NCBI GenBank assembly: GCA_021234155.1
Contig: JAJEKV010000002.1
Span: forward strand, 30,007,115 to 30,071,114
Reading direction: 5' to 3'
DNA: 64,000 nucleotides
From: Isoetes taiwanensis
Taxonomy: Eukaryota; Streptophyta; Lycopodiopsida; Isoetales; Isoetaceae
Positions 1 to 12,786 of the stretch are shown one piece after another. The first letter of the stretch is position 1, and the number at the start of each line of letters is the position of its first letter. The notes under the pieces were generated by a model. The model had not been told where the DNA came from. It searched no databases and worked only from the letters and a program-made list of their open reading frames with translations. The position numbers and the translations under genes were made by a program.

Positions 1-736
1 CCACAACGCCTGAAATCCTGCTGGAAGGACAAACAAGCTCGGTGGTTCTCACGCTGGGGTGTACAGGCAAACAGATGCGTACATGTAAGGACAAAGAAAG
101 ATCACAAGGCACTTAAGCTGTACCTAGATGCTACTTTCCTTCGCAAGCTCTGGGATGCAGATGCTCTGACGCATGTTAAACTGGCACACTATCAGCAGCA
201 AGTCAATCCTAGGCTCACGAGAGGCCCACACCAGTACGTACTTGTACACCCAGCTGCGCATGAAGAAGCAGACTTATAGCTTCCATTCGCACGGGTGCAC
301 ATCGCCTCCGCATTGAAACATGACGTTGGGCTCGGGAAGCACGAGAGCAAAGGCTTTGTCAGTGTTGCCACCAGGGCGCCATTGAGGATGAATGTCATGC
401 CCTCCAGATCTGCCCAGTATTTGCCCATATCCGAGAGCGATATGTTCGATTACTAGTGCCTGGCCAGCCGTTGCATCAGTTATTGACTACAGCGTCAGTG
501 GGTTTGTTGGGGTCATACCTCCAGGAGGTTATGGATGTACAGACTAAGTTGTGTCATCCGGGATGGTATTGAACTGTCCTATACAATTGTACAGCGTGCC
601 AGCATACTTATTACTGATAAGGTTTTTCCCTCGAAAACCCTTTGGGGCGGGTTTTTTTATCCTGTCAGTAATATGCTTGCTGCTCTCTTTTTTGTTTGGG
701 TCCCGTAGGCCAATTGGTCTCCGTGGACGCTAAAAA
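1..736 (+). mobile_element. LINE copy 1, 3' part (C-terminus and 3' UTR), cut by the window edge
   Basis: The first 70 bases read as PQRLKSCWKDKQARW-FSRW. This matches the C-terminal part of the LINE at 23.6-25.4 kb, which reads PQRLKRCWKEHCTTW-FARW near 24,630. Downstream are a broken C-terminal frame and a 3' UTR (about 600-736) closely resembling that of the second copy: a GGTTTT/AAAACC/GGGTTTT stem region, then a stretch ending TTGGTCTCCGTGGACG and an (ATTCT)n tail. The element is a non-LTR retrotransposon. Stops and frameshifts make this copy non-coding. The 5' part lies outside the window. Confidence is high for the family match and lower for exact limits. Confidence 0.75.
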
Positions 737-788
737 ATCTATTCTATTCTATTCTATTCTATTCTATTCTATTCTATTCTATTCTATT
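737..788 (+). repeat. (ATTCT)n tail of LINE copy 1
   Basis: About ten tandem ATTCT units directly follow the LINE 3' UTR. The same pentanucleotide closes the other two LINE copies at 25.3 and 46.3 kb, so it is the element's 3' tail rather than an independent microsatellite. Confidence 0.85.
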
Positions 789-3700
789 TGTCAGTTCTTT
801 CATCTTTATGCACAGACTTTGGCAATGGACACAGAAGGGATGTTAAAGCAATTGACAAAATAAGAAGCAAAAGCAAGAATTTGGCAGGACTTTCTCAAAT
901 ACTCTATCATTCTTTTGGCAAACAATCCAATTTTTGCTGGCCAGGCAAAGGAAGAATAGAAGCCATTAATCTAAAATTCCTAAAATCTTCAAAATTATAA
1001 AGTAGATCCATACCTCTTATTCTGCTTCATAATGATCTGTAAGTCTGCAAATTACTTCCTTTCTCTTTATGATGCTACATATAGTGGAAATTGCCATCAT
1101 AACTTAGTACCATCTTGAACTAAAGATAGGAAATACCATGCCAGCATAGTGTTGCTTTCTCAGAATGCCCCCCAAAACATGTTAGCTTGATCAATGCAAT
1201 CAAGGCAAATTGAAGACCAAAGAGCTAACGACAAGAACCAAAGCAAATCTCAAAGTATATGAGACAGGCTAAGCCTCACTCTACTTGCATCATACATCAC
1301 CACCTAATCATTCCATCATAATTTCTTGCCTTCATTTGAGATTAGAGAATTTGAGATAACATATGACACATTAGGCATACTCAAAATATCATGCTTTAGC
1401 ATAATATTATTCAATTGATCAAGAAAGATACTCACAACTTCAAGAACTTTGCCCATATGTCATCTTCCAAAATTGGGCCTTCCTTCTACACGAATTTTGG
1501 CTATCTTATACAAACTGCACTTGATCCTAGCCACCAGATCTGGGGAAATCTCAACCTTAAATCCAAATTCTAACTACCATAAGTTCACTAGATCTTGCCA
1601 ACTCAACATCAAATCTAGGCCATCTAAACTCCTTGCAACTACCATGCTCTTCCAGATTCATGGCACATCATCAGAATGTCAACCATTGAAAATATTTCTT
1701 AAGGACTTTAATACTCCTTCAAGTCCATAGGTTCCACTTCAGTACATCATAAATGCTTCCTCCATAATATTTGCACATTTTTTTTACATTTTCTCCACAT
1801 TACACCCATATTGTTCTCCATTTTTGCACACATTTCACCAATTTAAGTGCAACATTCAAAAATAGTCAAGATAAAACACACAACAGCACCCTAGGTGTGA
1901 TAGGGTGCAAATAGAAAATGTCCATATGGCAATATGTCATTCGTCTTTAATAAATATAATTATTTTAGTTTTCCATATAGTGTGATTTTGTCCTTAGCGG
2001 TTTCCACTAGTGTCACTTAATGCTGGCTTTTAGCAACAGGCCAATAAGAAGAGACGATCTCAAACTTCCGGTTGGAATTTGAGATTCCAATGGTGGAGGT
2101 AGTTCAGGTATGGGGACATGACATCGAGCATCGGGAAGAGGCTAGGGAAGCAATTCTTGGATAACTGCCAGGAGATTCATCTTACACTTTGATCCTGAAA
2201 ACACTTTTTGGCATAGAGATCTTGACATACGCTCATCGTCATCGACAAATTTGCTCCATGGTTTCATTTTAGCAAGAATGGATCATCATAGTGGAATCAA
2301 GCTGCAACACCTCCGTTTTCCCGAATGCAGGCAGTTGCGGCAAAACAAATAATAGCCACCTGCTGCTGTGGAATCTCGCCTTAATAACGTGAGTAGATTC
2401 AAAAATTATAGGTGGGGAAAATTAAAAATTGAGAAAGGTGGGGGAAATTCGAATAGGATTCTCCTCCTTTTCCTCCTTTTTCTCTGACTACGGCACCAAC
2501 GCCGTAATGAAACCGAGCATCGATGCTTTCTTAAAGTGCTCTTCTTCAGACTCTTCTTCAGGCATCGATGGCTATGGCGATGGCGCTCCTCTTCAGACTA
2601 TTCCGGCATAACCCACACATATAGCGTTTTGCCACTCCTCCTTTTTTTCTTTGGTAGAATATTTGACCAAATGATAATTCAATTATTGCATTGTCTATGT
2701 TTTTCCAAGAGCAACCATGAAGTATGATTTTATAATATGAATGTCTCTTTGGGCCAAATGCAAATGCAAGCCAAAAGCAGTTGAAAGTGATGCATTACAG
2801 GTCCCAATTCAAGTTTTGGTTGCTATGTTAAGCCTAACTGGATATTGCTTTCCACATGTATTATCAAGAACTTGGACTGTTGCTGCCGGGGACACAACGT
2901 CATCTGTACTTATGGGATGGCCAGGCAAGCGTATTACGTTTTATAGCAGTTTGACAATTAGCTTGTGGTTTCATTGTTGTACACAGATGATTTTAACACC
3001 ATATTGTGCGCTTTATCATAGCTGGAGCAATATATGGACACCCTGCATTACCACTGCTATGAGGCACTAAGCGTTGAAAGGTTTTCACGAATTCTGTATA
3101 AGCTGAAGCTACCAACAGGGAGCTCATCCTTTTGGTCAATATGGCATGTAGCTAAGAACATTTTTTAAACATGAGGCTAATGTATTTTTTTGTTGGTATT
3201 TCTTAAGAATATTAGTGGATGGTGCATCTTGAAGTGACATTCTTTGATACAGGTCCAACATCAACATTTTTTGCATATTTAGAAGTTTATGAAGATAACA
3301 TAGGATTGGATAATACTTGCAATTTGGAAACTGTAAAGTCACTGATGTAATCTAGAATGCCATGAAACATTATTAGCTTGATTAAGACATTAGTCACAAG
3401 TAATATTTAAACCATTTGCAAGGGTAGTGAAAAATATAATACCCGCTATTGCATCCACAAATGCAATTATTGCCGCCATGTGTTCTTTTGAAGCATTAGA
3501 AGTTGCAACAATGTGCAGTAAAGAGGTTGATGTTTGGCCATTTTGCAAAGATAACTAGACTCATTGAGTGCCAGGGCACCAGGTATGTGGGAATATCTGT
3601 TGTGTATACTTATACAATTTCTTTGATAGACCCAAATTGCATATGTATAGTATGCAGTCCAAGAGTTCCAGGTAAGTAGATGGGCACTTGGTAATCTATG

Positions 3701-4437
3701 CTTATTTTTCTGCAAATATTCCCAGTTTACTCTCCCTTTATCTATTGCAGCGGCAGAGAGCGGTTGTGAATGCAGATATGCCCTTATATTTGTGCTGTAA
3801 AGTCTTACTTTCAGTTAGGGATTTATGCAAATATCAGTAGCTAGTAGATACAAATTCTTTAAATGAAAAAATCGATGTTTTTTTTTTTTTTTTTTTTTTT
3901 TTGTAATAGGAATTGGCTAGCTTGAAAACCCTACTGAAGATATTTTGGAGTTGACTAGCTTGGAAATCATGCCAAAAATATTTGGGAATTTCCCAATTGG
4001 TAAATGGGAATATGACAATGTGAACATATCAATGCCTCCTCACTTGAGTAAAAAAAAATTCTTATATTTGACATTTATTCTAGTCTGGTAATATATTCTT
4101 TCCAAGCTCTTTTAGTTTGCAGTATGCCAAGTCAAACATAAATAGAATGGCCTGGTTGCTCTAAAAACAACTCACCTTCTCAAATCAAATAACACGTGAA
4201 CAATACTTAAAATAATTATACAAGTTTTTCATTTGTGAAAACTACACCCAATTAGAAACCACACGAAGATTTGTGAAAACTACATTTTAAAATCACACTT
4301 GATTGAAAACCACACTTAAAAAAACCACATCAATGTTGTGCATCTGAAAACTATGTGTTATTTCTAGCATTTTTGGAATAGAACATTATGTGGTTTTTAA
4401 GAGTTGTTTCTTAGCAAAAAACTACACGTTGAGCTAA
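789..4437. other. AT-rich stretch with no gene recognised
   Basis: Only short open frames occur, none with a recognisable domain; the longest at 2741-3070 is 109 codons and matches nothing I know. A run of 25 T lies at 3878-3902. The sequence is otherwise low-complexity intergenic DNA. Confidence 0.5.
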
Positions 4438-4870
4438 AAAATATCTGAATAATTTACCAATCCAATATCTGAATGATCAAATGCCATTCTATTAAACTTG
4501 AAATACAAAGCATTAGTTCATGTCAGACATTTTAAGTTGCTAGATAAACCAAATGAGGTAATTATATTTTAGTACCATGGAGAAAAATAGGATAAGAAAA
4601 GTCATATTAGCATATTCTAAACAAGATTGTCTATCACATTGTGTATTGGTGATTAATCACTGTAAAAAATCATGAGAATTATGCGTCTAAAATTACCATG
4701 GCAATATATTGAAGAAGATAGATATGATCAAATACCAGTCTAATAAACTTAACATACTAAATAGTAATACATATCATATAGTTTAAGTTATTACATAGAC
4801 CAATTAAAATTGTCATGTTTCAATACCATGCCATAAAACAATGTTGTCTTATCACTTTATAAAAATATGC
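4438..4870 (+). repeat. Dispersed repeat family R1, copy 1
   Basis: This segment aligns over its whole length with 15,508-15,960. Shared landmarks in the same order are ATATCTGAATAATTTAC, TTAAACTTGAAATAC, TAGTACCATGGAGAAAAA, ATATCATATAGTTTAAG and GACCAATTAAAATT. A shorter third copy is at 8124-8280. No coding capacity is visible, so it looks like a non-autonomous mobile or otherwise dispersed element. Its ends and class are unresolved. Confidence 0.7.
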
Positions 4871-6435
4871 TGATAAATTATCTCTAATATATAATTATAA
4901 TAGGGTAGATTCTAGAATGTTCTATAATTAGACATTTAAATTTAAATATTTCAATGGTGCGTATAGTATAATGGAAGCTACTAGACTGTTCTATGTTTAG
5001 AACTGATTACGTGTAAGCATCAAAATATTTTTGAAGAGTGTAAGTGTTTCTGGAAGGTCCCGATTCTTCTAAAGGACCCGATTGGTCGTTCAATTTCTTC
5101 TAGAGACTTCGGCCACAAATTCTTCAATCAAAGTTGAAGTTGGCATTTGTTCAATCAAAGTTGGAGTTGGCGTTGGTTATAACTGGACGAATTATAAGAA
5201 GCATTGGAAGGAATAGAAGCTAGAAGCTTTAATTTTTGCTAGTCTGCTGCAGAAAAGCAAGGCTTGCACTACCCTTATTCCGCTCAATAGCGGCGAATTG
5301 ATTCTGCAGGAGTAGCGGATTCCGTGGAAGAATAGGCTTGCCCGGAAAGCCTATTTGCTTGGAAAGCCTATTCTTATGGACAACTACCACTGAGTTCAAA
5401 CTTAGATTAGCTCTGACAGACTTTGAAGCAAACGGCTGACGTACAGGGCAATTTCGAAGGGTTATTGCCAGATCGCGATCTTGCAGTGCTTTTGTTTCTT
5501 TTCTTTCAAAGCGTTGAAATTCCACTTCAAATTCCTGTCGATAACACGTTGTTTAAAGGGTGAGTTCTAGTAGTGTCCACTTTCCTAAGCGCCATTTCTT
5601 GCAGATATTTTTGGAAGGCCCTAGTTAGGATGCAAGATGCATTACCATGACACACAAAAGGACACAATGATGTTACGATCTGCCAGTGAATGCAAAAATG
5701 ATTTTTGATGTCTGTTCTTATAGATTTTGTACATTGATTGATAGTTTAAACAATAGTTGAAATAGGCTGTGAGATGGCAGATCAATTACAGATGGCAAGG
5801 GCTTTGGAAGTTGGTAAGATGTTACAAAACTAAGCTTGCAATGTTGCAGGAAAGGCAAGCTTCGCAAGACTGAAGGATTAATTATGAATGGAAAGGGCCT
5901 TAGAATATGGCCTTGCTGAATAGCCGGCGATAGCCGATTGTAGTGCAGCTTTTTGGACAATATAAAAATGTGATTTTTTGTTTGCTGTAGCTCTCTAGAC
6001 ATATATAAATCGAGAGTTAAATTTTTCATTTCTGTTCGTCCCCGATAGAATTTTCCTGGACCGCAATCTAAGTTTAGGTTTTGATGCCACCTGTTTCTGG
6101 GACAATCTAAATGGACATCTGGTAGTGATTGGCCAGTGAGTGGCGGTGCGTCCAAGCTCTTCAATCTATCAAAAGTCTTCCAAGGATTTAAGCTGTCTGT
6201 TTAAGGGTCATAGTTAAAAGCTCTCTCACGCCTTTTTCCAGTTTTGCCTCATTTCATGGGCACAGAGAAACACGCCCTCAGTCTCTGAGTTTAGAGTCTG
6301 ATTTGCAAATACAGTGGGAAAAAGAACGGCAAGCATGCTTATTCTTATTGTAAGTGTTCGCTCCTTCGAAATGAATATCTACAGTTATGCTTCATTACAG
6401 ATTTACCTGCATCTTAAAAATGACTTGCAGGAAGG
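4871..6435. other. Intergenic, no gene recognised
   Basis: Contains a short tandem repeat of TTCAATCAAAGTTG (about 5128-5190, period near 29) and a duplicated GGAAAGCCTATT around 5345. Open frames at 5229-5525 and 5718-6164 on the minus strand lack recognisable domains and I do not call them genes. Confidence 0.45.
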
Positions 6436-6538
6436 AAATTTTTCATTCTAAAAAATGGCAGGAGATGATGCCTCTTCACAGCAGAAAATTTTTCATTCTC
6501 AAAAATGGCAGGAGATGATGCCTCTCCTTCACAGCAGT
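6436..6538. repeat. Tandem duplication, period about 50 bp
   Basis: Two near-identical copies of a unit beginning AAATTTTTCATTCT and containing AATGGCAGGAGATGATGCC lie head to tail (6436 and 6486). The second copy supplies the ATG of the open frame at 6505. Confidence 0.85.
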
Positions 6539-6789
6539 CTTCTGCATTGCAAGCTTCCTCAGCTTCGAGGTTAAACTCATCACAACATGGAAATCCCGCA
6601 TCAAATACTTCTATTACGTTATCGCAGATAGAGATCCCAACTACCAAGGTTACAAAAGAATGCTTCACAAGCATACAGCAGACTAAGAAGTCACCACTTG
6701 CATCTTATCAGGATAAAAAATCTACGCGCGGACCACCAATACTAACGGATTTAAAGGGGTTTCTTCCTTCCGGTGCTGCCCAACAGTAG
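6505..6789 (+). CDS. Hypothetical Ser/Gln-rich open frame, 94 codons
   Basis: An open frame of 94 codons starts MAGDDASPSQQSS and is rich in Ser, Gln, Thr and Ala, with no zinc finger, membrane segment or catalytic motif that I can see. The ATG lies in the second unit of a 50-bp tandem duplication, so the duplicated first ATG at about 6455 belongs to another frame. No splice partner is evident, although a further open stretch exists at 6892-7101. It may be the first exon of an unknown protein, a captured exon, or chance. I assign no function. Confidence 0.25.
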   Translation: MAGDDASPSQQSSALQASSASRLNSSQHGNPASNTSITLSQIEIPTTKVTKECFTSIQQTKKSPLASYQDKKSTRGPPILTDLKGFLPSGAAQQ

Positions 6790-7101
6790 GCTTTATTGCA
6801 GCAAGCACCTTAGCGTCCTTGGACGTGACAAGACTTAGCATGTGGATGTAGCATAGAATGAGGGAAAGACATCTTTGTTGCCAACTCAGTTTTGGGTTCA
6901 GACAGAATGCTCAAAGAGGGAATATTCACTGATCTTAATGCACAGCCTCTTGGAAGTGATGAAGAAGAAGTGGGCATCCTCCTTAATACCAGTTCAAAGA
7001 TTATTGGCCAGGAATCTATCACAAGATTTCCATCTAACTTAATTTCTTTTGCTGTGAAAATAATTAGAATAATGTCTCTTAAGCTTCCTACTAGCATTTG
7101 A

Positions 7102-8123
7102 CCTCATGAACACATAAAAATTTGGGTAGATGTTCTCGTTGATGCATGTACATTACTTCCTTGCTGTCAATTATGGCCAATTTGATACCACTATAACCCA
7201 CTAACCCACTGATTATCTTAAATGTTTTTTGCAGTTTAACCTTGGTTTCTTCGATGCAAGAAAACCAGCAAGAATAGAAAGGATTAATTGTCGTAGTCCT
7301 GGATCCTGTAAATGCAAAAAAGAAAAACGCAAAATGAATAAAACTTCTTAGAGAAGGGCTTGAAAGAGAGAAGATTTGGCAATTTATAACAGTACTAGAA
7401 GATCCATGCAAAACAAGAAGATATAAGATGCAAAACATTAAGGAAAGCCGGCCAAATATTTGGCTTCCCTAACTTAAGCCCCTTTTGCTACAATTGAGGG
7501 TTGAGTTAAAATTGCAATCTGCCATCTGAATTTGCAAGTACTGAGCCTATTTGCCTTTCAACAAAAAAATATAAATTCTTATCCAACAGAAGTACCGAGC
7601 CTTGAAAACGTTAAATTAGGCTTTTTGGCCTTTGCTTCTATGATCTATCAGTCCATCAATGCTGCAGAGATGGTAAATAGGCAAAAATAGATTCAGAAAG
7701 AAGCTTCCAGTCAAGACATAACAGGCCAAAATGGCATGCCATGGATTTGAGTTTTTGAATTATTCATTGGTCCACATAGACCAATAGTGCCCTTATCTCA
7801 ATATAATGTATCACAATAATATTGGGGATTTATGGATTACAAGTTGAAAATCATATAGATTTGATAGCAAAACATTGAAAGAACAAAAAATCTTTGAGGT
7901 TGCGGCGTAATAAAGGTTGTAGACCTAATTTGAAGATGCAATGCTCAAGAAGAGAAACTTAAACATACGAATTTAACTCTTAGCATCATCCTCATTTATC
8001 TAGAACTGTAGCATCCCACAACTTTGAAACACGCATTTGGAGGGAAATGTTTGTTCTTGCCTTCACCACTGGAACACTGACGGGTTGATGAAGAGAAATG
8101 TTCGCGGCGGCGCGATAAATTTC
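7102..8123. other. Intergenic, nothing recognised
   Basis: AT-rich DNA without a convincing open frame, RNA gene or TE terminus on either strand. Confidence 0.4.
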
Positions 8124-8280
8124 TTGTATAGTTTAAGTTGTTACAGAGACCAATTAAAATTGCCATGTTTCAACACCATGTCATACAAACAATGTTGTCT
8201 TATCACCTTAGAAAAATATGTTATGAACTTAAATTATTAAGAAAAAATCATAATAGTTCAATTTTGGGGGGCTTGTGAGA
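8124..8280 (+). repeat. Dispersed repeat family R1, copy 3 (3' part)
   Basis: Carries the R1 terminal landmarks TATAGTTTAAGTTGTTACAG, GACCAATTAAAATT, CCTTAGAAAAATATGTT and an end TTTTGGGGGGCTTGTG, matching the copy at 15.5-16.1 kb. Only the last third of the family is present. Confidence 0.7.
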
Positions 8281-9754
8281 CACAGATTAGATTAGTGTGC
8301 TCAATTGAGATAGGTGTGGCAAGAAAGGACTCGAATTTATTAGATAGATAGATAAAACTTGAGAGCTTCTTTTTTATGCATTTTCAACAATGCGATGTAT
8401 TTGATTCTCTTTTTCACAGCAATGGGATTGCAATAGCATGGTTCATATATTTGGATCGTCTTTTGTTTCAAAGACAAGCTGGGAGCTCTTACTTTATCAA
8501 TGTATCATTTTTGCTCGTGCCTTTTGTTTAATCATCTCATTAATAACGAGTTCCAAGGCCTGAATGTTGAAGATTATAGTACTTTGAAAATTGTTATCTT
8601 ACTTGTCAAGGACTATGGAGTCCAAGTGCATTGCATGGGAATGGATTTCACCATTCATCTTCTTCCATTAACTGTGTTGAAAATTTTTCTGGTATAAGTC
8701 AATATTCTTTTTTGAATTAACACTGTCACGTCCATGTTTTATCATTATCAATTATCTGTGGTTGATTGAGAGTAAAAGACCATTTCGATGGAAAAGTATT
8801 GTTCCCCTTATTATGATAGAAATGAAATTTAACGATATAAAAGATCAGCCTATTGTCCGTGGTGGTGATGACACTGAGAAGGCAATATTGGCAAAAATGA
8901 TCGTAGGAACTCTAAATCCAAGCATTCTGAGATACAGAGGCTGAGAGGCTGAGCGTGCATAGGTGAAATGCTCAAGCTGCTTCATCAGCATCTAATCATG
9001 GTAATCTGGAAAGGGAGCAAGTTATAACATGCATGTTAGATGGACACTGACATTGACAAAATAAAAAACGTAGACTGATGGCATGTGATGCTTATTGAGT
9101 TAACTGTTCACAAATATATTTTCTAGTGACCCTATTTATTTCTCTGTGCCATGTGTTTTCTAATAGCATTGTTGTACCTTAGTGGTACATTCTGTTAAAA
9201 AGCACCTAGTAATTTCAAGAGGCTTTGTCTTGTGCAAAGACGATTAATCCAACTGAAAACCACAAGTCCACCACCCACAGCTGTATACTCGACCAAATTT
9301 GTTCTCCCAAAATGTTTGGTTTGCAAATTTGCTATAACGTAGGGTGCCCACTAATGATGAGCACAACCCCCATGATGCATAGGAAGATGTGCTACGACGT
9401 AAAAATACACCTTCCTTCCATATATTTTATGACGTGACATAACGGCAACAAAAGTTGGGGAGGGGAAAAAATGACAATGGTTAGGGAAAATGGCAATGGT
9501 TAGAGAGAAACAGAGAGAAAATGGTCGGGCAGAAAATAGCAACGGTTAGGGAAGGTTGGGGAGATGGTCGGGCTAGCAACGGTTAGGGAAGGATGGGGAG
9601 ATGGCGCCAACGTGAACAATCTGTTGCGCAGTTGCTGATGCCATTGGTGCACTCATAATTTCCAGTGGTGAGGGGTCGGTAAGGTGAAGGTGCTAGATTT
9701 TTTAGAAATGGAGACAATTCAGATAGCAATGGTGAGGGTTAGTTGCAATGGTGA
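8281..9754. other. Intergenic, no gene recognised
   Basis: No domain-bearing frame. From 9,450 to 9,610 the sequence GCAACGGTTAGGGAAGG and variants recur several times in a degenerate repeat. Confidence 0.4.
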
Positions 9755-9838
9755 GGGTTAGTTTCTGATTGGTGCATGTATCTTTAGCAATACTTTGGGT
9801 TAGTTTCTGATTGGTGCATGTATCTTTAGCAATACTTT
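9755..9838. repeat. Tandem duplication, period 42 bp
   Basis: Two adjacent copies starting GGGTTAGTTTCTGATTGG at 9755 and 9797, essentially identical. Confidence 0.9.
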
Positions 9839-10153
9839 GTTGCTATTTAGGTAAAGACGAGCACCATATCTTGCATCCACATGGGTCATTCCAGCCTAGA
9901 TCCATGCAATTACTACCACCAATCCATGGATTTGCTCGGATAGCATAAAAAATATATAGTGAAGGTAAAAAATTAGGAAATTCCATGGCGATAGGATCTC
10001 CTACACAGCTCTGAATCGATGACATGTGCTCATGCATTCCCTTGATTTGAGTTTCTTTAGTGCTGATAGTTTTTCCTCCATTAACAATGGTTTAGATCTT
10101 ACTCTTCCCTCGGATTGCTGATGTGTAAACATCCGAGATTGCCGTGTTACTGT

Positions 10154-10256
10154 CTTAATACATGTGTTGTGCTCAAGTTTTTTTGTTGAGACGAAAATAT
10201 TAGCCTTAATACATGTGTTGTGCTCAAGTTTTTTTGTTGAGACGAAAATATTAGCC
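10154..10256. repeat. Tandem duplication, period 51 bp
   Basis: Two adjacent copies beginning CTTAATACATGTGTTGTG at 10,154 and 10,205, near identical. Confidence 0.9.
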
Positions 10257-10288
10257 TCAAACAAAAAATACTACTGCTTTATATATGT

Positions 10289-10590
10289 TTGTGATAACAA
10301 GTGGGCATACAAGAGCGGCAAAAGATAGGGAGAGAGTACTACTTTGCACCAAATAATAAATTCATAGTTAATATCAGATATATACATAGTACATACATAT
10401 TTTCTAATGAATATAACAAGTGGGCATACAAAAGCAACGAATAGCAAAAGATAGGGAGAGTGCAAATATTTTCTAATGAATATAACAAGTGGGCATACAA
10501 AAGCAACGAATAGCAAAAGATAGGGAGAGTGCAAATAATGGATTGATAGTTATAAAATATCAGATATATACAGAGTACATATATATTTTC
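10289..10590. repeat. Nested tandem duplication (69 bp inside about 190 bp)
   Basis: A 69-bp unit starting TATTTTCTAATGAATATAAC is repeated at 10,398 and 10,467. Related sequence (AACAAGTGGGCATACAA, AGATAGGGAGAG, ATATCAGATATATACA) occurs both at 10,289-10,400 and 10,480-10,590, indicating a larger older duplication that encloses the 69-bp one. Confidence 0.8.
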
Positions 10591-10671
10591 AAGTTTGATA
10601 AAGAAATAATGTGCTAGGTTAGGTCCTTGGTTTCGTGTTGAAGGATGTGATAAAGAAAAAGAAAAAATGGG

Positions 10672-11376
10672 TTAGGTTCTTTTTTTCCGTTTGGTGGTGG
10701 AATTAAGTGGAGGCGAAGGAGGATGGTGGTTATCAAGGCTCCATTGGCGGTGACAATCTGGGCATGTGTAATGAAAGGTGCCTTTTTTACCATAAACCGG
10801 AAAGGCGTTGGTCCCCTCACAATAGATACACTCAAGGTCGGGCACCTTCTTCTTCTTCTTATAATCAGATCTGAGCAAGCCACCGTGAATCCAGCGCCGG
10901 GTGCAGCTCGCACAGCGGTAGCACGGCTGGTTCCTGCTATGGTTATTAAAGTAACAGAACTTGGTCTTGCTGCTGTTGCATCTAGGACAATCTCTGTGTG
11001 GCATACTGCTATTGCTTTTGCGTCCCGCTCTTGAGCCCTCTTTCCATTCTTTCTTTTCCTTCCCAACATTTGAGTCTTTTTTATAATTCATAAATCCTAC
11101 ACCATCTGCTTCATCTGCCTCTTCCCCGTTATTTTGATCATCTGATCCTTTGCTGCAGTTCATCAGTGCTTTCCATTCCGCATCATCCCATTCAGCCCCT
11201 TCGATATCACCCCATTCCACTCCCTCCTCTAACAGCCAATCTGGCAGCTCATCTGCAAATTGTAACAGAGCTTCACTCATCCTCAATTGCTCAAATCCTC
11301 CTAATAAATAGTCCATATTGGCCCTCTGAAACCCATATTGGCCCTCTGAAACCCATATTGGCTCTCTGAAATCCAT
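10672..11376 (-). CDS. Dof-type zinc-finger protein with a second Dof-like zinc ribbon
   Basis: A 234-codon uninterrupted frame. Residues 130-158 carry CPRC, then 21 residues containing [14 protein letters not shown], then CASC: the exact CX2CX21CX2C spacing of the plant-specific Dof DNA-binding domain, followed by RRW and GGLLR as in that family. A second pair, CIYC (183-186) and CPDC (205-208), 18 residues apart and followed by RQW, resembles a degenerate copy of the finger. The N-terminal half is acidic and Trp-rich (about 35-75), as in activation regions; the C-terminus ends in a basic KRKK tail. Family knowledge says Dof proteins bind AAAG sites in plant promoters. The start is uncertain: the first 20 residues are encoded by three 20-bp repeats, and ATG at 11,316 (214 aa) is an alternative. 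No intron is needed. Confidence 0.7.
   Translation of the reverse strand: MDFREPIWVSEGQYGFQRANMDYLLGGFEQLRMSEALLQFADELPDWLLEEGVEWGDIEGAEWDDAEWKALMNCSKGSDDQNNGEEADEADGVGFMNYKKDSNVGKEKKEWKEGSRAGRKSNSSMPHRDCPRCNSSKTKFCYFNNHSRNQPCYRCASCTRRWIHGGLLRSDYKKKKKVPDLECIYCEGTNAFPVYGKKGTFHYTCPDCHRQWSLDNHHPPSPPLNSTTKRKKRT
11313..11372. repeat. Three tandem 20-bp units at the 5' end of the Dof-like ORF
   Basis: CCATATTGGCCCTCTGAAAC occurs at 11,313, 11,333 and 11,353 with one or two changes. Because 20 is not a multiple of 3, the same DNA is read in three different frames at the N-terminus of the ORF. Confidence 0.9.
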
Positions 11377-12786
11377 TTACGATCTCCTGAAATTGGAGAT
11401 GAGCTTTTCTAAAATTGGACTAAAGCTGCTTTTTAAATAGATGGATATTATCCGCTTTCGTAGATTTTTTAGTTGATCGCTATTAAAAGTGTTGATAAGA
11501 TCGACTGCTGTAAATGACTGAATGTTTTGATGTGTGTCTGTTGTGCATCGAGCCCTAGATCGGGCGACCCACATTGACTCTTTGAACGGACGGCAGAGAT
11601 TAGTAAAAAAAGGGCTTAGGCTTTTTTACTTCCGGATCAAATTCCAGGGTTATAGCAGCGGGTTTTGGTACTCAACTATGGCTTATCAGAACTTGGTTTA
11701 GGAGGCTTTATGAGTTCTGTGAGTTTTGACACTCCACTATGGCTATCAAAGCAGCTATAGGATCAGACATGGCTTCTTTTCCAAAGAATCGCATATGGTC
11801 TACCCATTGTTTGCTTACTTGCAATGTGGTCCATATTAATTAGTCCGTGAAGCAGTACAGAAATTGCTTATGACTTGGCCTCTACAGAAGCATCTAAGAT
11901 GTTCAGAGATGTTAGCAATGAGGTACTCACTTTTCTTTGGCATCTCGCTTTTCTCATTTTATTTTGTCTTTAAGAACATATAGATGCAGGATTAGAATAA
12001 CTGTCCTTCTTCAATATGAGACAAATTAGAAGGATACGATTCTGAATTATGTATAAAGGCCATATGCTAATTTTAAGAAAGAATGCCTCCAAATCCACTT
12101 GGAGACTTTTCTACACAATAATCTTGCTTTTTATCTGTATTTTAATCATTAGAAACATGTAGTCTGGCTTGATGATTCTGATCAACACTGCCATAGAAGC
12201 CTGAATTTTAGTCCTACGTATGCACCTAAGATGACTTCCTGAGCATTTTGGCCATTTGGTTTTGATTAAGCAATTCTTCCTCTCCAAAAACAAACTTCTA
12301 ACATGTCTCTTCTCACCAGTAAACCATTGGTTGTTGCCATTAGCACTGACTGATTGGTTGGTCTGTACAAAGAACAAATTGACTCATTATTATCACTGAA
12401 TTTCTAGATTATTTACTAAATTTTGGCTTCTCTATGCAGTTCAGAGCAAGTTTTATTTCTAGACCAACGTAAGTGGCCGTAATAACTAAAAATAATTTCT
12501 ATCAAAGGAGTTAACTTAATATCAGATATAGAAAGATGGAAACTTTGGAATGCAGTAACATGGCCATCAATACTCAGGTACGCTTTCATTCTATACTTGA
12601 TTGTTGTTCAACATTTAGCAAATCGTATCTATTTTTAGGAAAGATGGGCAATAACTGAACATTTATAGCTAAGCAACAACTATATGGTAATTACATTCTC
12701 AACATATTAGTCAGCTACTTTTTCAATTATGTTGGGTTGTAACTGATTATCTTAATGTACATGCATGGAGGGCATTTTCAGTTTTA
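11377..12786. other. Intergenic or intronic, nothing recognised
   Basis: No convincing frame or element terminus. A candidate promoter for the minus-strand Dof-like ORF would lie in the first few hundred bases, but I cannot point to a clear TATA element. Confidence 0.4.

Noticed and set aside
192-428. 78-codon minus-strand Cys-rich frame
   Set aside because: It overlaps the LINE copy 1 C-terminal region on the opposite strand and has no domain; it is a shadow frame.
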